Below, one piece after another: positions 26,846 through 35,586 of a stretch of 64,000 bases of DNA (its first letter is position 1; every line of letters starts with the position of its first letter). Position numbers and translations under genes: made by a program. The stretch is taken from positions 186,001 through 250,000 of the forward strand of contig CAVTDW010000004.1 in the NCBI GenBank assembly GCA_963733505.1, read 5' to 3'. The notes under the pieces were generated by a model, which was not told the origin of the DNA, did not search any database, and saw only the letters and a list, made by a program, of their open reading frames with translations. This DNA comes from JALYXV01 sp963733505 (GTDB lineage Bacteria; Actinomycetota; Acidimicrobiia; Acidimicrobiales; Palsa-688).

Positions 26846-28169
26846 TCATCACCTGCTCGACTCGCGCTCGCATCCGCCCAGAGGCAACCTGCACATCGAT
26901 CAGCGCACCGGGCATCACCTGGTCGGCCTGGCGAATGACCCCACCCGTCGAATCTCGCGCCACGGCGTAGCCTCGCTCGAGTACTCGCTGCGGCGACAGG
27001 GCCTGGAGATGGCGGCCGTCGGCTTCGAGGCGTCCCTCGGCGCGGGCCAAGCCGTCATGCACCCCGCGGCGCCATTCGAGGGCGCCCAATCGGGCCCGAC
27101 CGCTGTCCAGCGCCCGATTGACGGGCCCGTGGAGATCGATCGACGCCAACCGCCGCGATGCCTCGACCGCCCGTCCTTTCGGATGGACCCACGCCAGGCG
27201 ATCGCCGAGGCGATCGAGGCGGGCGCCCGCCAGCCCGGCGCCTTGTCGCACGGCGCGGCCCGTGTCGACAGCCGCCAGCCGCCGCGCCGCCACCTCGGTC
27301 CGGCGCTCGAAAGCCGCGGCGGCGGTAGCCCGCCGCGCCGCCAGCACGAGCTCCAAGGTCTGGCGATCGGGCACCACGGCCGCCGCAGCCGCAAGCGGGG
27401 TGGCGCAACGCAGGTCGGCGACCTCGTCGCACAGCGGCCGGTCCCCTTCGTGGCCGATGGCCGAGACGACCGGTACCCGGCAGTCACACACCGCCCGACA
27501 CAGCTCCTCGTCGCTGAAAGGCAGCAACTGGGTGGCGTCGCCGCCGCCCCGAGCCAGGACGATGACGTCCACCTCGTCGTCGGACGCCAGCCGTGCGAGG
27601 GCCTCCATGATCGACATGGCTGCCGAGGGTCCAGACAGGAATGTCTCGACGACCCGCAGCGGATAGCCAGGGAAGCGCGCCACCACCACCGACTCGATGT
27701 CCTTGCGAACGGCGGAGTCCGCGCCGCACACCACGCCGATGACCCGAGGTAGGAGAGGGATGGGCCGCCTGGGCCGGTCGAGCAGGCCGTCTACTTCAAG
27801 GCGGCGGCGGGCCTCGGCGATCATGGCGGCGACAGCACCGTCGCCCACGGGCGTGACCGCCTCGGCGACCAACTGCAGGTCGCCTCGCTCGCTGATCCAG
27901 CTCACGGCGCCGACCACGCACACCCGCTCGCCCGCGATCGCCCGGCAGCGGGCCGCCCGGCCCTGCGGGCAGGTCACGGTCATCTGGGCGGCCCGGTCAC
28001 GCAACGTGAAATAAATGCGCCCGGCGCCGGTGCGGGTCGGCCGGTAGACCTCTCCTTCGACCGAAACCCGGCCCACCGGTGCCAGTGACCGGGCGATCTC
28101 GCCCGCCAGGCGGACCAGCGTGACCGTCCGAGGGCCGCTCGGACCCACGGGGAACATCGGGAGGGTCAT
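26838..28169 (-). CDS. xseA: Exodeoxyribonuclease VII large subunit
   Basis: 443 residues. N-terminal OB fold (VSVEGEVYRPTRTGAGRIYF, TLRDRAAQMTVTCP) and the catalytic core (VIGVVCGADSAVRKDIESVV, VIVLARGGGDATQLLPFSDE, VVSAIGHEGDRPLCDEVADL) followed by a long, Arg/Ala-rich coiled region. It works with XseB in DNA repair and processing of single-stranded DNA. ATG 28169. The 157 bases upstream, up to the desaturase stop, contain no recognisable element. Confidence 0.93.
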   Translation of the reverse strand: MTLPMFPVGPSGPRTVTLVRLAGEIARSLAPVGRVSVEGEVYRPTRTGAGRIYFTLRDRAAQMTVTCPQGRAARCRAIAGERVCVVGAVSWISERGDLQLVAEAVTPVGDGAVAAMIAEARRRLEVDGLLDRPRRPIPLLPRVIGVVCGADSAVRKDIESVVVARFPGYPLRVVETFLSGPSAAMSIMEALARLASDDEVDVIVLARGGGDATQLLPFSDEELCRAVCDCRVPVVSAIGHEGDRPLCDEVADLRCATPLAAAAAVVPDRQTLELVLAARRATAAAAFERRTEVAARRLAAVDTGRAVRQGAGLAGARLDRLGDRLAWVHPKGRAVEASRRLASIDLHGPVNRALDSGRARLGALEWRRGVHDGLARAEGRLEADGRHLQALSPQRVLERGYAVARDSTGGVIRQADQVMPGALIDVQVASGRMRARVEQVMSA

Positions 28170-28326
28170 GGCGAGGCGAGGCTATCGCCCGACTGTGTCC
28201 AGAACCGCGGACAGCGGGCCGCGAGCGACGGGACGGGCTACCGAGGAGAGAACCTGTTGCCCGGCAGACACCTTCCCTCGGCCGGTTCGCTCACTACCCC
28301 CCACACCGAGCCCCCCGGCTCCGCGT

Positions 28327-29268
28327 TTAGCGGGATGTGGCGGCCAGCTGGCGGTCGCGGCGGTCGGCCACGCGCTTGCTGACCCGTTCGATGCGCTTCA
28401 TGTGGGCGAGAGTCCGCTCCCGGGACTGCTCCGCCTCTGGCGTGAGCCCGGTCAGGGACTCGAGCCGCCAGTTGCGCAGGATCACCGGTGCGAGGATCTG
28501 CTCATAGTGGATGTTGAAGTCGTAGATCCCCGCGGCCGCGGTCGCCGACGCATGGCGGGCGAACTCCAGGATTCCCGCTCCCGGCATCTGGAACGTCTTC
28601 ACCTGCGTCTCGAACGCCATCACCATTCGCGACGGATCGACCTCGATCATCGCCGTGGCCAGGTCGCGGTAGAACAGGAAGTGGAAGTTCTCGTCGGCCG
28701 CCACCTTGGCCATGACATCCTGGCCGGGGCCGTCGAGCAGCCGGCCGGTGTTGCGGTGCGAGATTCGCGTGGCGAGCTCCTGCAGGGTGACGTACACCAC
28801 GCCCTCGCAGGTGTTGGACAGCTTGCCTTCAGGCGCGTAGCCGGTACAGACCTGCGCCATGCGGGCCCGCTCGAGGACGACGGGATCGATGGCGCGCGTC
28901 ACCGTCATCCAGTCCCGGATCACGATCGAATGGCGGTGCTCCTCGGCCGTCCAGCGGCGATTCCAGGCACCCCACACCGTGTCCTCGCCGAACAGCCAGC
29001 TGATGGCGTGGAAGTAGTACGGAAGGTTGTCCTCCGTGAGCAAGTTGAGATAGAGGGCGCTGCGCACGGCGTCAGGCAGCGCGTACTCCTCGGGATCCCA
29101 CTCCTGGCCAGGTTGGAAATCCCGCCCCATGCTCCAGGGCACGAGCTCGTGGGGGAACCACTCCTTGGTTTTGGCAAGATGTCGTTCGAACAGCGATTCT
29201 GCCACTGAGGCGGTGGCGTCGAGAAGCGACTGGTCCTCCGACAGGGTTTTGCTATCCAATCGGTGCAT
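28327..29268 (-). CDS. Acyl-ACP desaturase (fatty acid desaturase type 2)
   Basis: 313 residues of the soluble ferritin-like di-iron desaturase family (DesA/FAB2). Di-iron motifs: EEHRHS at residues 109-114 and DENFH at 192-196, with further carboxylates in the TEDNLPYYFHAISW and TLQELATRI helices. It inserts a cis double bond into acyl-ACP using O2 and reduced ferredoxin. In actinobacteria such enzymes act on membrane or mycolate-type fatty acids. The promoter region carries a -10 and an overlapping palindrome, so regulation by a repressor is likely. Confidence 0.92.
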   Translation of the reverse strand: MHRLDSKTLSEDQSLLDATASVAESLFERHLAKTKEWFPHELVPWSMGRDFQPGQEWDPEEYALPDAVRSALYLNLLTEDNLPYYFHAISWLFGEDTVWGAWNRRWTAEEHRHSIVIRDWMTVTRAIDPVVLERARMAQVCTGYAPEGKLSNTCEGVVYVTLQELATRISHRNTGRLLDGPGQDVMAKVAADENFHFLFYRDLATAMIEVDPSRMVMAFETQVKTFQMPGAGILEFARHASATAAAGIYDFNIHYEQILAPVILRNWRLESLTGLTPEAEQSRERTLAHMKRIERVSKRVADRRDRQLAATSR

Positions 29269-29274
29269 GTTTCC

Positions 29275-29280
29275 AGCCTA
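29275..29280 (-). promoter_or_regulatory. Candidate -10 of the desaturase gene
   Basis: On the minus strand TAGGCT ends 6 bases before the ATG at 29268 and no Shine-Dalgarno sequence is present, indicating a leaderless transcript. Confidence 0.45.
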
Positions 29281-29296
29281 CCGACATGTCAGTAGG
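29277..29296. promoter_or_regulatory. 20-bp palindrome, probable operator of the desaturase gene
   Basis: CCTACCGACATGTCAGTAGG is an inverted repeat with nine of ten pairs matching, centred on GACATGTC. It overlaps the -10 element and ends 9 bases from the start codon, an ideal repressor position. The size and symmetry suit a TetR-type lipid-responsive regulator; desaturase genes of mycobacteria are known to be controlled by such proteins. No matching regulator gene lies in the window. Confidence 0.65.
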
Positions 29297-29401
29297 TCAC
29301 GCACCTCGTCAGCCGCCCACTCGGGAAACCACGTGGTATCCTGAAGTACGGCGGCGGGGCGGGGCAAGCCATGTTGTACATCCGCTGTTCCCAGGAGACC
29401 T

Positions 29402-30631
29402 TTGAAGCCATCGTTTGACGCGTTGGGCGTCTCGCCGGACCTAGTCCGAGCACTCGCCCCGATCACCAATCCCTTTCCGATCCAAGCCCTCACCATCCCC
29501 GACGCGCTCGACGGGCGCGACATCTGCGGGAAGGCCAAGACGGGCTCGGGCAAGACCCTCGCCTTCGGGTTGCCCATGTTGCAGCGCCTGAGCGGCGGCG
29601 CGGCCGATGCCGACCCTGACTCCTCCGGGACGACGAAGACCAAGACGAACACGAAGACGAGTACGAGGCCGAGCGGCCGGCCCCGGGGTCTGGTCATGGT
29701 CCCGACTCGCGAGCTGGCCCGCCAGGTCGCCGAGGTGCTCCGTCCGCTGGGCGAAGCGCTCGGCCTGAGCCTGGCCACGATCTACGGCGGCACCGGGATG
29801 GACACCCAGATCAAGTCCCTCCACGGCCCGATCGACATCGTGGTGGCCACGCCCGGCCGGCTGATCGACCTGCACCAACGGGGCGACCTCCATCTCGACG
29901 CGATCGAGATCCTCGTCCTCGACGAGGCGGACAGGATGGCCGACATGGGGTTCCTGCCCCCCGTGGAGTGGGTGCTGCGACGCCTGCCGATGCCGCACCA
30001 GACGATGCTCTTCTCCGCCACCCTCGACGGTGAGATCGACTACCTGGTACGCCATTACCTGACCGACCCCGCCCTGCACGACGTCGTCGAGCCGGTGGGG
30101 ACGATCTCGGAGATGGAGCACCGCTTCCTCGCGGTCCACCAGATGGACAAGGTGAAGGTCGCGGCCAAGGTGGCGCAGGCCAGTCCCCGCACCTTGCTGT
30201 TTACCCGCACCAAGCGGGGTGCCGACACCCTTACCAAGAACCTCCAGCGTGAGGGGCTCAAGGTGGCGGCGATCCACGGCGACCTCCCCCAGAAGCTGCG
30301 CGAACGGGCCCTCGCCGACTTCATGAGCGGCAAGCTGCCGGTCCTGGTCGCCACCGACGTGGCGGCCCGGGGCATCCACGTGGAGGGCATCGACGTCGTC
30401 ATCCACTACGACCCTCCCGAGGACCCGAAGACCTACCTCCACCGATCGGGGCGCACCGCCCGGGCGGGCGAGGAGGGTTTGGTCGTCACCCTCGTGCTCT
30501 GGGACCAGCGCCTCGAAATCGAGAAGATGCAGCGCCGGCTCGGGATCACCCAACCGGTCATCGAGGTCTTCTCCAACGACCCCCGGCTCCAGGACTTGCG
30601 CACGGTCAGTCCGACCGCTTCGGTCGCCTAG
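29402..30631 (+). CDS. DEAD-box ATP-dependent RNA helicase
   Basis: 409 residues from TTG 29402, preceded by AGGAGA. All helicase motifs are present: Q-motif region (FPIQALTIPDALDG), AKTGSGKT, PTRELA, GGTGM, TPGRLID, DEADRMADMGF, SAT, then VATDVAARGIHVEGIDVVIH and HRSGRTARAGEEG. It remodels RNA duplexes (ribosome assembly, mRNA decay or cold adaptation). Between motif I and PTRELA sits a Thr/Lys/Asn-rich insert of about 30 residues (ADADPDSSGTTKTKTNTKTS), encoded by ACGAAGACCAAG-like repeats. There is no long basic C-terminal tail, so it is an RhlE/DbpA-sized minimal enzyme. Confidence 0.93.
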   Translation: MKPSFDALGVSPDLVRALAPITNPFPIQALTIPDALDGRDICGKAKTGSGKTLAFGLPMLQRLSGGAADADPDSSGTTKTKTNTKTSTRPSGRPRGLVMVPTRELARQVAEVLRPLGEALGLSLATIYGGTGMDTQIKSLHGPIDIVVATPGRLIDLHQRGDLHLDAIEILVLDEADRMADMGFLPPVEWVLRRLPMPHQTMLFSATLDGEIDYLVRHYLTDPALHDVVEPVGTISEMEHRFLAVHQMDKVKVAAKVAQASPRTLLFTRTKRGADTLTKNLQREGLKVAAIHGDLPQKLRERALADFMSGKLPVLVATDVAARGIHVEGIDVVIHYDPPEDPKTYLHRSGRTARAGEEGLVVTLVLWDQRLEIEKMQRRLGITQPVIEVFSNDPRLQDLRTVSPTASVA

Positions 30632-30683
30632 CCCGCCGTCCGGGCGACACAACCACCGACCGACACCCTGAGGGCCGACCTCC

Positions 30684-31823
30684 ATGCGCCTGGCCCGGAG
30701 CATCACCCTTGACCTGATCGGCACGGTGATCATCCTCGGGACGCTGCTGTCGGTCATCCGCTCGACCATCCTCCCCCGAGGGGTCAGATCCTTCATCACC
30801 GGGATCGTCTACCGGGCCACGCGCCTGGTGTTTCGACTGCGAACCTGGCGCTTGCCGTCCTACGAACGCCGGGACCGGATCATGGCGATGTACGGCCCGA
30901 TCACGCTGCTCCTGCTGCTGTCGACGTGGTACACGCTCCTGACCGTGGGTTACACCGCCATCTACCTCGGGGTGGGCGTCAACCGACTGGGGCAGGCGTT
31001 CCGGCTCTCAGGGTCGACGATCATCACCCTCGGGACGACATCGGATCACCGGCTTGTCCCGAGCGTCCTCACCTACACCGAGGCGGGGCTCGGTCTGTTG
31101 GTCCTCACGCTCCTGATCACCTACCTGCCGACGCTGTACGGCGTTTTTTCCCAGCGGGAAGCGGCGGTGGCCCAGCTCCAGGTCCGGGCCGGCACTCCAC
31201 CCACCGCGTGGACGCTGTTGATCCGCTACAGCCAGATCGGCCTCACCGGGCGCCTGAGCGAGTTGTGGCAACAGTGGGAGGCGTGGTTCGCGGCCCTGGA
31301 AGAGTCCCACACGTCATTCTCGATCCTGGTCTTCTTCCGCTCCCCGCAGCCCGACCAGTCCTGGGTCACGGCGGCGGGCACGGTGCTCGACGCCGCCTCG
31401 CTGTGGGCATCGACTGTCGAGCATCCGAATGACCCCGACGTCCAGCTGTGCATCCGGGCCGGTTTCGTGGCCTTGCGGCGCCTGGCCGACTTTTTCAACA
31501 TCGTCCACAACCCCAACCCGAGCCCCGACGACCCCATCACCATCAGCCGAGCGGAGTACGACGAGGCGTGCACCCTGCTCGAGGCCGCCGGCATGCCGCT
31601 GCGAGGCGACCGGGAGGCGGCGTGGAAGAGCTTCAAAGGCTGGCGAGTCAACTACGACACCGTCCTGCTCAACTTCGCCCGGATGGTCGAGGCGCCCATC
31701 GCCCCGTGGACGAGCGACCGATCGCCCGTGAACCGCCAGCACCAGTGGACACTGCGCCGCTCGATCAGCCTGCGCCGACCCACTGGCGCTGCACGGTGGC
31801 CCCGTCGAGGACGTCAGGCCTGA
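30684..31823 (+). CDS. Ion-channel-like membrane protein with atypical pore loop
   Basis: About 379 residues. A membrane segment lies near residues 7-28, another at about 68-100. A pore-helix-like stretch (GQAFRLSGSTIITLGTTSDH) is followed by a helix (GLGLLVLTLLITYLPTLYGV). This is the layout of two-helix potassium channels, but the filter reads TLGTTS instead of TVGYGD. The C-terminal about 200 residues are soluble and helical. Selectivity is unknown. The 3' end overlaps the convergent menC by 59 bases, so the last residues (RRPTGAARWPRRGRQA) may be an extension past an unseen indel. Confidence 0.65.
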   Translation: MRLARSITLDLIGTVIILGTLLSVIRSTILPRGVRSFITGIVYRATRLVFRLRTWRLPSYERRDRIMAMYGPITLLLLLSTWYTLLTVGYTAIYLGVGVNRLGQAFRLSGSTIITLGTTSDHRLVPSVLTYTEAGLGLLVLTLLITYLPTLYGVFSQREAAVAQLQVRAGTPPTAWTLLIRYSQIGLTGRLSELWQQWEAWFAALEESHTSFSILVFFRSPQPDQSWVTAAGTVLDAASLWASTVEHPNDPDVQLCIRAGFVALRRLADFFNIVHNPNPSPDDPITISRAEYDEACTLLEAAGMPLRGDREAAWKSFKGWRVNYDTVLLNFARMVEAPIAPWTSDRSPVNRQHQWTLRRSISLRRPTGAARWPRRGRQA

Positions 31824-32865
31824 TCACGGCGCCGGTCCCCGGGCCGTCGGGGACGGCGATGGTCCCATCAGGACCGAGGACAACGGGCTCGGTGACGTCG
31901 TCCCGGTAGAAACGGTTCGACCCTGAAAGGTCGCCGGGGAGGGAAAAGTTCGGCAGCGCCGCCAGGGCGAGGTTGGCGGTCCGGCCCACGCCGGTTTCGA
32001 GTAGGCCACCGCACCACACCGGTACGCCCCGCAACGCACTCACGTCATGGATGCGCACCGCCTCGAGATAGCCGCCCACCCGGCCTGCCTTGATGTTGAT
32101 GACCTGGCAGGCGCCAAGGGCGATGGCGCTCGCCGCAGCGGCGGCCGAGGTGATCGACTCGTCCAAACAGAGCGGCGTCCTCATTTTCCCCGCCCATGCC
32201 GCATGGCCGACCAGGTCGTCGCCCCCGAGGGGCTGCTCCAGGCAGAGGAGGCCGGCCTCGTCGAGTGCCGCCAGGCGGGGGGCGTCGTCGAGGCGGTACG
32301 TGCCGTTGGCGTCGGCCTGGAGGGCCAGGTCGGGGAAGGCGGCGCGTACCGCCAGCACCGCCTCGGTGTCCCAGCCCGGGTGGATCTTCAGCTTCACCCG
32401 GCGGTAGCCCTCGGCGACGCGGCGGCCGACCTCGTCGAGCAGGTCGGGAACCGAACCGGTGAGACCCACCGCCACGCCCGCCGTGACCCGGGTGCGGGTG
32501 GCGCCCAGGCGTTCCGCGAGGGAGCGCCCGGCGGCGCGCAGTTCGGCGTCGAGGACGGCCAGCTCGACGGCGGCCTTGGCCATGTGGTGGCCCTGGATCG
32601 CCGCCAACCTCGGCGCCAGGGCGGCCGCGTCGAGGGGTTGGCCCACGACGAGGGGGACTAGGTGGTGGCGCAGGATGTCCCAGGCTCCGTCGAGCCATTC
32701 GGGGCTGTAGGTCGGGGCGGGGAAGGTGGCGCATTCGCCCCACCCCTCGCTGTGGGGGCCGACGGCCCGCACGAGGATGACCTCACGGTCGGTGAGCGTT
32801 CCGCCCGGCCAGCGCCAGGGCTGGACCAACGGCAGCCGCACCCGCCGCAGTTCGATGCCCTCGAT
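31765..32865 (-). CDS. menC: o-Succinylbenzoate synthase (enolase superfamily); start codon unclear
   Basis: About 366 residues. Muconate-lactonizing/MenC-type barrel: catalytic lysine motif VKLKIHPG, metal ligands in LQADANGTYRL, CLEQPLGGDDL and LCLDESITS, and a second conserved Lys in INIKAGRVGG. MenC dehydrates SHCHC to o-succinylbenzoate in menaquinone synthesis; dipeptide epimerase or N-succinylamino acid racemase activity is the main alternative. No ATG/GTG/TTG precedes the conserved IELRRVRLPLVQPWRWPGG in frame after the rpiB stop; the coordinate is an ATC, and the first GTG (32841) would lose five conserved residues. An indel just upstream is possible. Confidence 0.82.
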   Translation of the reverse strand: MEGIELRRVRLPLVQPWRWPGGTLTDREVILVRAVGPHSEGWGECATFPAPTYSPEWLDGAWDILRHHLVPLVVGQPLDAAALAPRLAAIQGHHMAKAAVELAVLDAELRAAGRSLAERLGATRTRVTAGVAVGLTGSVPDLLDEVGRRVAEGYRRVKLKIHPGWDTEAVLAVRAAFPDLALQADANGTYRLDDAPRLAALDEAGLLCLEQPLGGDDLVGHAAWAGKMRTPLCLDESITSAAAAASAIALGACQVINIKAGRVGGYLEAVRIHDVSALRGVPVWCGGLLETGVGRTANLALAALPNFSLPGDLSGSNRFYRDDVTEPVVLGPDGTIAVPDGPGTGAVIRPDVLDGATVQRQWVGAG

Positions 32866-32869
32866 GGCG

Positions 32870-33331
32870 TCAGGCCCCGGCGTTGGCGCACTCCTCGCGC
32901 TCGATGCCGGCCAGCTGCTCGAGGCGCGCCACGTGGCGACCCCCTTCGAAGTCGGTGGCCAGCCACTCGTCGAGGATGACGAGCGCCAACTGCGGGGCGA
33001 GAATGCGGGCGCCGAGGGCCAGCACGTTGGCATTGTTGTGCTGCCGGGAGAGGCGCGCCGTGAACTCGTCGTGGCACAGAGCGGCGCGAGCGCCGTGGAC
33101 CTTGTTGGCCGCGATCTGCTCGCCTTGGCCGCTGCCGCCGATGACGACGCCCGCGTCGGCCTCGCCGCGCACGACGGCGCGGGCGGCGGAGGCGCAGAAC
33201 GCCGGGTAGTCGACCGGCTCGGTCGAATGGGTCCCGACGTCGATGGGGGTGTGACCGGTCGTGGTCAGGTGTTCGATGACCGTCGCTTTCAGGTCGAAAC
33301 CGGCATGGTCGGATGCGACAGCGATCCTCAT
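32870..33331 (-). CDS. rpiB: Ribose-5-phosphate isomerase B
   Basis: 153 residues from ATG 33331. RpiB/LacAB fold: MRIAVASDHAGFDLK, VDYPAFC, VVIGGSGQGEQIAANKVHGA, CHDEFTARLSRQHNNANVLA and LGARIL. The GEQIAANK form lacks the Cys of the E. coli enzyme and has the Glu that serves as acid/base in the mycobacterial type. It interconverts ribose 5-phosphate and ribulose 5-phosphate. The open frame extends far upstream over the methyltransferase gene, but MRIAVASDH is the family start. The stop is a few bases from menC. Confidence 0.93.
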   Translation of the reverse strand: MRIAVASDHAGFDLKATVIEHLTTTGHTPIDVGTHSTEPVDYPAFCASAARAVVRGEADAGVVIGGSGQGEQIAANKVHGARAALCHDEFTARLSRQHNNANVLALGARILAPQLALVILDEWLATDFEGGRHVARLEQLAGIEREECANAGA

Positions 33332-33347
33332 GGGAAGAGCTCCTCGA

Positions 33348-33998
33348 TTAGCGCTTGACGGCGAGGGTGACCCCGTCGCGGATGGGCAGCATGGCGACGT
33401 CGACCCGGTCGTCGGCGACGACCTGATCGTTGAAGCGGCGGATGGCGACGACATTCTCGTTGGTGGCGGCGTCGTCGAGGACCTGAAAGCGTTGGAGGAC
33501 GTTGTCGACGATGATGGCGCCGCCGGGACGCATGCGCGGCACGATCTGTTCCCAGTAGCTCGGGTAGCCCACCTTGTCGGCGTCCATGAAGGCCAGGTCC
33601 AAGCTGGGCTCGTCGGGGAGCGACCGCAGCGTCTCGAGCGCCGGGCCCAGGCGCAGCTCGATCTTGTCGGAGAGGCCCGCCTCGGACCAGTAGCGGCGGG
33701 CGATGTCGGTCCACTCCTCGCTGACGTCGCAACACAGCAGACGGCCGTCGGGCGCCATCCCGCGGGCGATGCAGATGGCCGAGTAGCCGGTGAACGTGCC
33801 GACCTCGACGGCGCTTCTTGCGTTGGCGAGGCGGGCGATGTTGGTGAGGAACGCGCCCTCGTCGGTGGAGATCTGCATGCTGGACACGCCGCCCAGCGCC
33901 GCCGTCTCGGCGATGAGGCGCTGCGCCAGCTCGTCGGGCGGGGTGCTGTGGGCGACGAGGTAGTCGAGAATGCGCGGGTAGAGGTCAGGTTCTGCCAT
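33348..33998 (-). CDS. SAM-dependent O-methyltransferase (Methyltransf_3 family)
   Basis: 216 residues, class I fold of the catechol/caffeoyl-CoA O-methyltransferase type: SMQISTDEGAFLTNIARL, SAM motif AVEVGTFTGYSAICIARG, CCDVSEEW, LAFMDADKVGYPSYWEQ with the metal-binding Asp, and IIVDNVLQ with the second Asp/Asn pair. Actinobacterial homologues are soluble and of undefined substrate. The gene is 16 bases upstream of rpiB on the same strand and divergent from the cyclopropane-synthase-like gene. Confidence 0.9.
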   Translation of the reverse strand: MAEPDLYPRILDYLVAHSTPPDELAQRLIAETAALGGVSSMQISTDEGAFLTNIARLANARSAVEVGTFTGYSAICIARGMAPDGRLLCCDVSEEWTDIARRYWSEAGLSDKIELRLGPALETLRSLPDEPSLDLAFMDADKVGYPSYWEQIVPRMRPGGAIIVDNVLQRFQVLDDAATNENVVAIRRFNDQVVADDRVDVAMLPIRDGVTLAVKR

Positions 33999-34029
33999 GA
34001 GGTTGTTTCTAGCGTGTCAGGCTGGTGGG

Positions 34030-35325
34030 ATGCCCAGGCTGACTGCTGCCAACGCCCTTGCGCCGCTTGTTCACGCCGTCCTCGGGGAGTCGATCCCTGT
34101 CGAGGTCCGTTTCTGGGACGGTAGCCACGTCGGCGCCGCCGACGGCCCCGCGACGATCGTGCTGCGCTCCCCGGGCGCGCTGCGCCAGATCCTGTGGTCA
34201 CCGAATGAAGTGGGCTTCGCCCGGGCGTTCATCACCGGCGACGCCGAGGTGGAGGGGGACCTGCTGGAGGCGATTCGGGCGGTCTTTCGTGCCGCCCCGC
34301 AGGATCTGCAGATCGGTACCCGAACCGTGGTCCGCACCCTGTCGGCCGCGGTTCGCCTGGGCGTGCTCGGGCCGCCGCCGCCCCGGCCGGCCGAGGAGGC
34401 TCGCTTGCGCGGGGGCCGGCATTCCCGCGAACGCGACGCCGCCGCCATCTCGCACCACTACGACGTGGGCAACGATTTCTACCGCTTGGTGCTGGGCGAG
34501 TCGATGACGTACAGCTGCGCCCGGTTCGTGCGCCCTGACGTGTCGTTGGAGGACGCCCAGGCGGCCAAGTACGACCTCATTTGCCGCAAGTTGGGGCTGC
34601 AGGAGGGCATGCGGCTGCTCGACGTGGGCTGCGGGTGGGGAGGCATGGCGATGCACGCCGCGGCCAACTACCGCGTCGGGGCCGTGGGCATCACGCTGTC
34701 CGAGCAGCAGTACGACCTGGCCCGCAAGCGGGTGGCCGAGGCCGGCCTGTCCGATTGGGTGGAGATCCGGCTCCAGGACTATCGGGATGTGGCCACGGGC
34801 CGCGCCGGTGGCGGCGGCGGCGGCGGCGAGCGGTTCGACGCCATCAGCTCCATCGGGATGTTCGAACACGTCGGGAAGGACCAGATGGCGGCCTACTTCT
34901 CGGTGCTCGCGGAGGTGTTGGTCCCTGGTGGGCGGCTACTGAACCACGCCATCTCGACGCCCGACGGGGCGTCGTTCGACCGCCGCAGCTTCACGGCGCG
35001 CTACGTCTTCCCCGACGGGGAGTTGGAAGATGTGGCCGACGTGGTCTCGGCCATGGAAGCGGTGTCGCTCGAGGTGCGCGACGTCGAGTCGCTGCGGGAG
35101 CACTACGCACTCACTCTTCGCCACTGGGTCACCAATCTGGACGAGAACTGGGACCAAGCGGTGTCGCTGGTGGGCATCGTCCGGGCCCGGATCTGGCGGC
35201 TGTACATGGCCGCGGCGGTGGTGGGATTCGAACTGAACGAAACCGCCATCCACCAGGTCCTCGGCGTAAAGACCATGGACGATGGCAGCAGCGGCATGCC
35301 CCTGACCAGGGCGGAGATGATCTGA
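34030..35325 (+). CDS. Cyclopropane-fatty-acyl-phospholipid synthase family methyltransferase
   Basis: About 431 residues from ATG 34030. N-terminal lipid-presenting region (VEVRFWDGSHVGAADGPATI, EVGFARAFITGDAEVEGDLL) and the catalytic SAM domain: HHYDVGNDFYRLVLGESMTY, LLDVGCGWGGMAMHAAANYR, ITLSEQQYDLARKRVAEAGL, ISSIGMFEHVGKDQ and LRHWVTNLDENW. It adds a methylene bridge (or a methyl branch) to unsaturated acyl chains in membrane lipids. It may act on the product of the desaturase encoded about 5 kb away. A TAGCGT hexamer at 34010-34015 could be its -10. Confidence 0.9.
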   Translation: MPRLTAANALAPLVHAVLGESIPVEVRFWDGSHVGAADGPATIVLRSPGALRQILWSPNEVGFARAFITGDAEVEGDLLEAIRAVFRAAPQDLQIGTRTVVRTLSAAVRLGVLGPPPPRPAEEARLRGGRHSRERDAAAISHHYDVGNDFYRLVLGESMTYSCARFVRPDVSLEDAQAAKYDLICRKLGLQEGMRLLDVGCGWGGMAMHAAANYRVGAVGITLSEQQYDLARKRVAEAGLSDWVEIRLQDYRDVATGRAGGGGGGGERFDAISSIGMFEHVGKDQMAAYFSVLAEVLVPGGRLLNHAISTPDGASFDRRSFTARYVFPDGELEDVADVVSAMEAVSLEVRDVESLREHYALTLRHWVTNLDENWDQAVSLVGIVRARIWRLYMAAAVVGFELNETAIHQVLGVKTMDDGSSGMPLTRAEMI

Positions 35326-35574
35326 CCCCGTCGGATCGGTCTCCGCGGGCCGATTCTCAGTCGTGGGAGCGAGGCGTGATCCGACGGCGATGATCCGCAT
35401 GTGCGGGGTCGGAGGTGGAGGCGGACCAGCGGGGTCGGGGACGACTCGGCGCCTGAGCCGTCACTCGCTCACCGGTTTGCAACTCCAGGGAGAACAATCG
35501 CCACAGACGTTGGTTTGTTGCTGTCGCCTTCACGAGCGATACCTACCCCGGACGGACCAGTCCGGAACCTGGGC

Positions 35575-35580
35575 TACGTT
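35575..35580 (+). promoter_or_regulatory. Candidate -10 of the 48-residue protein gene
   Basis: TACGTT ends 6 bases before ATG 35587; no Shine-Dalgarno sequence is seen. The spacing matches the other leaderless-looking starts in this window. Confidence 0.35.
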
Positions 35581-35586
35581 GACCCG

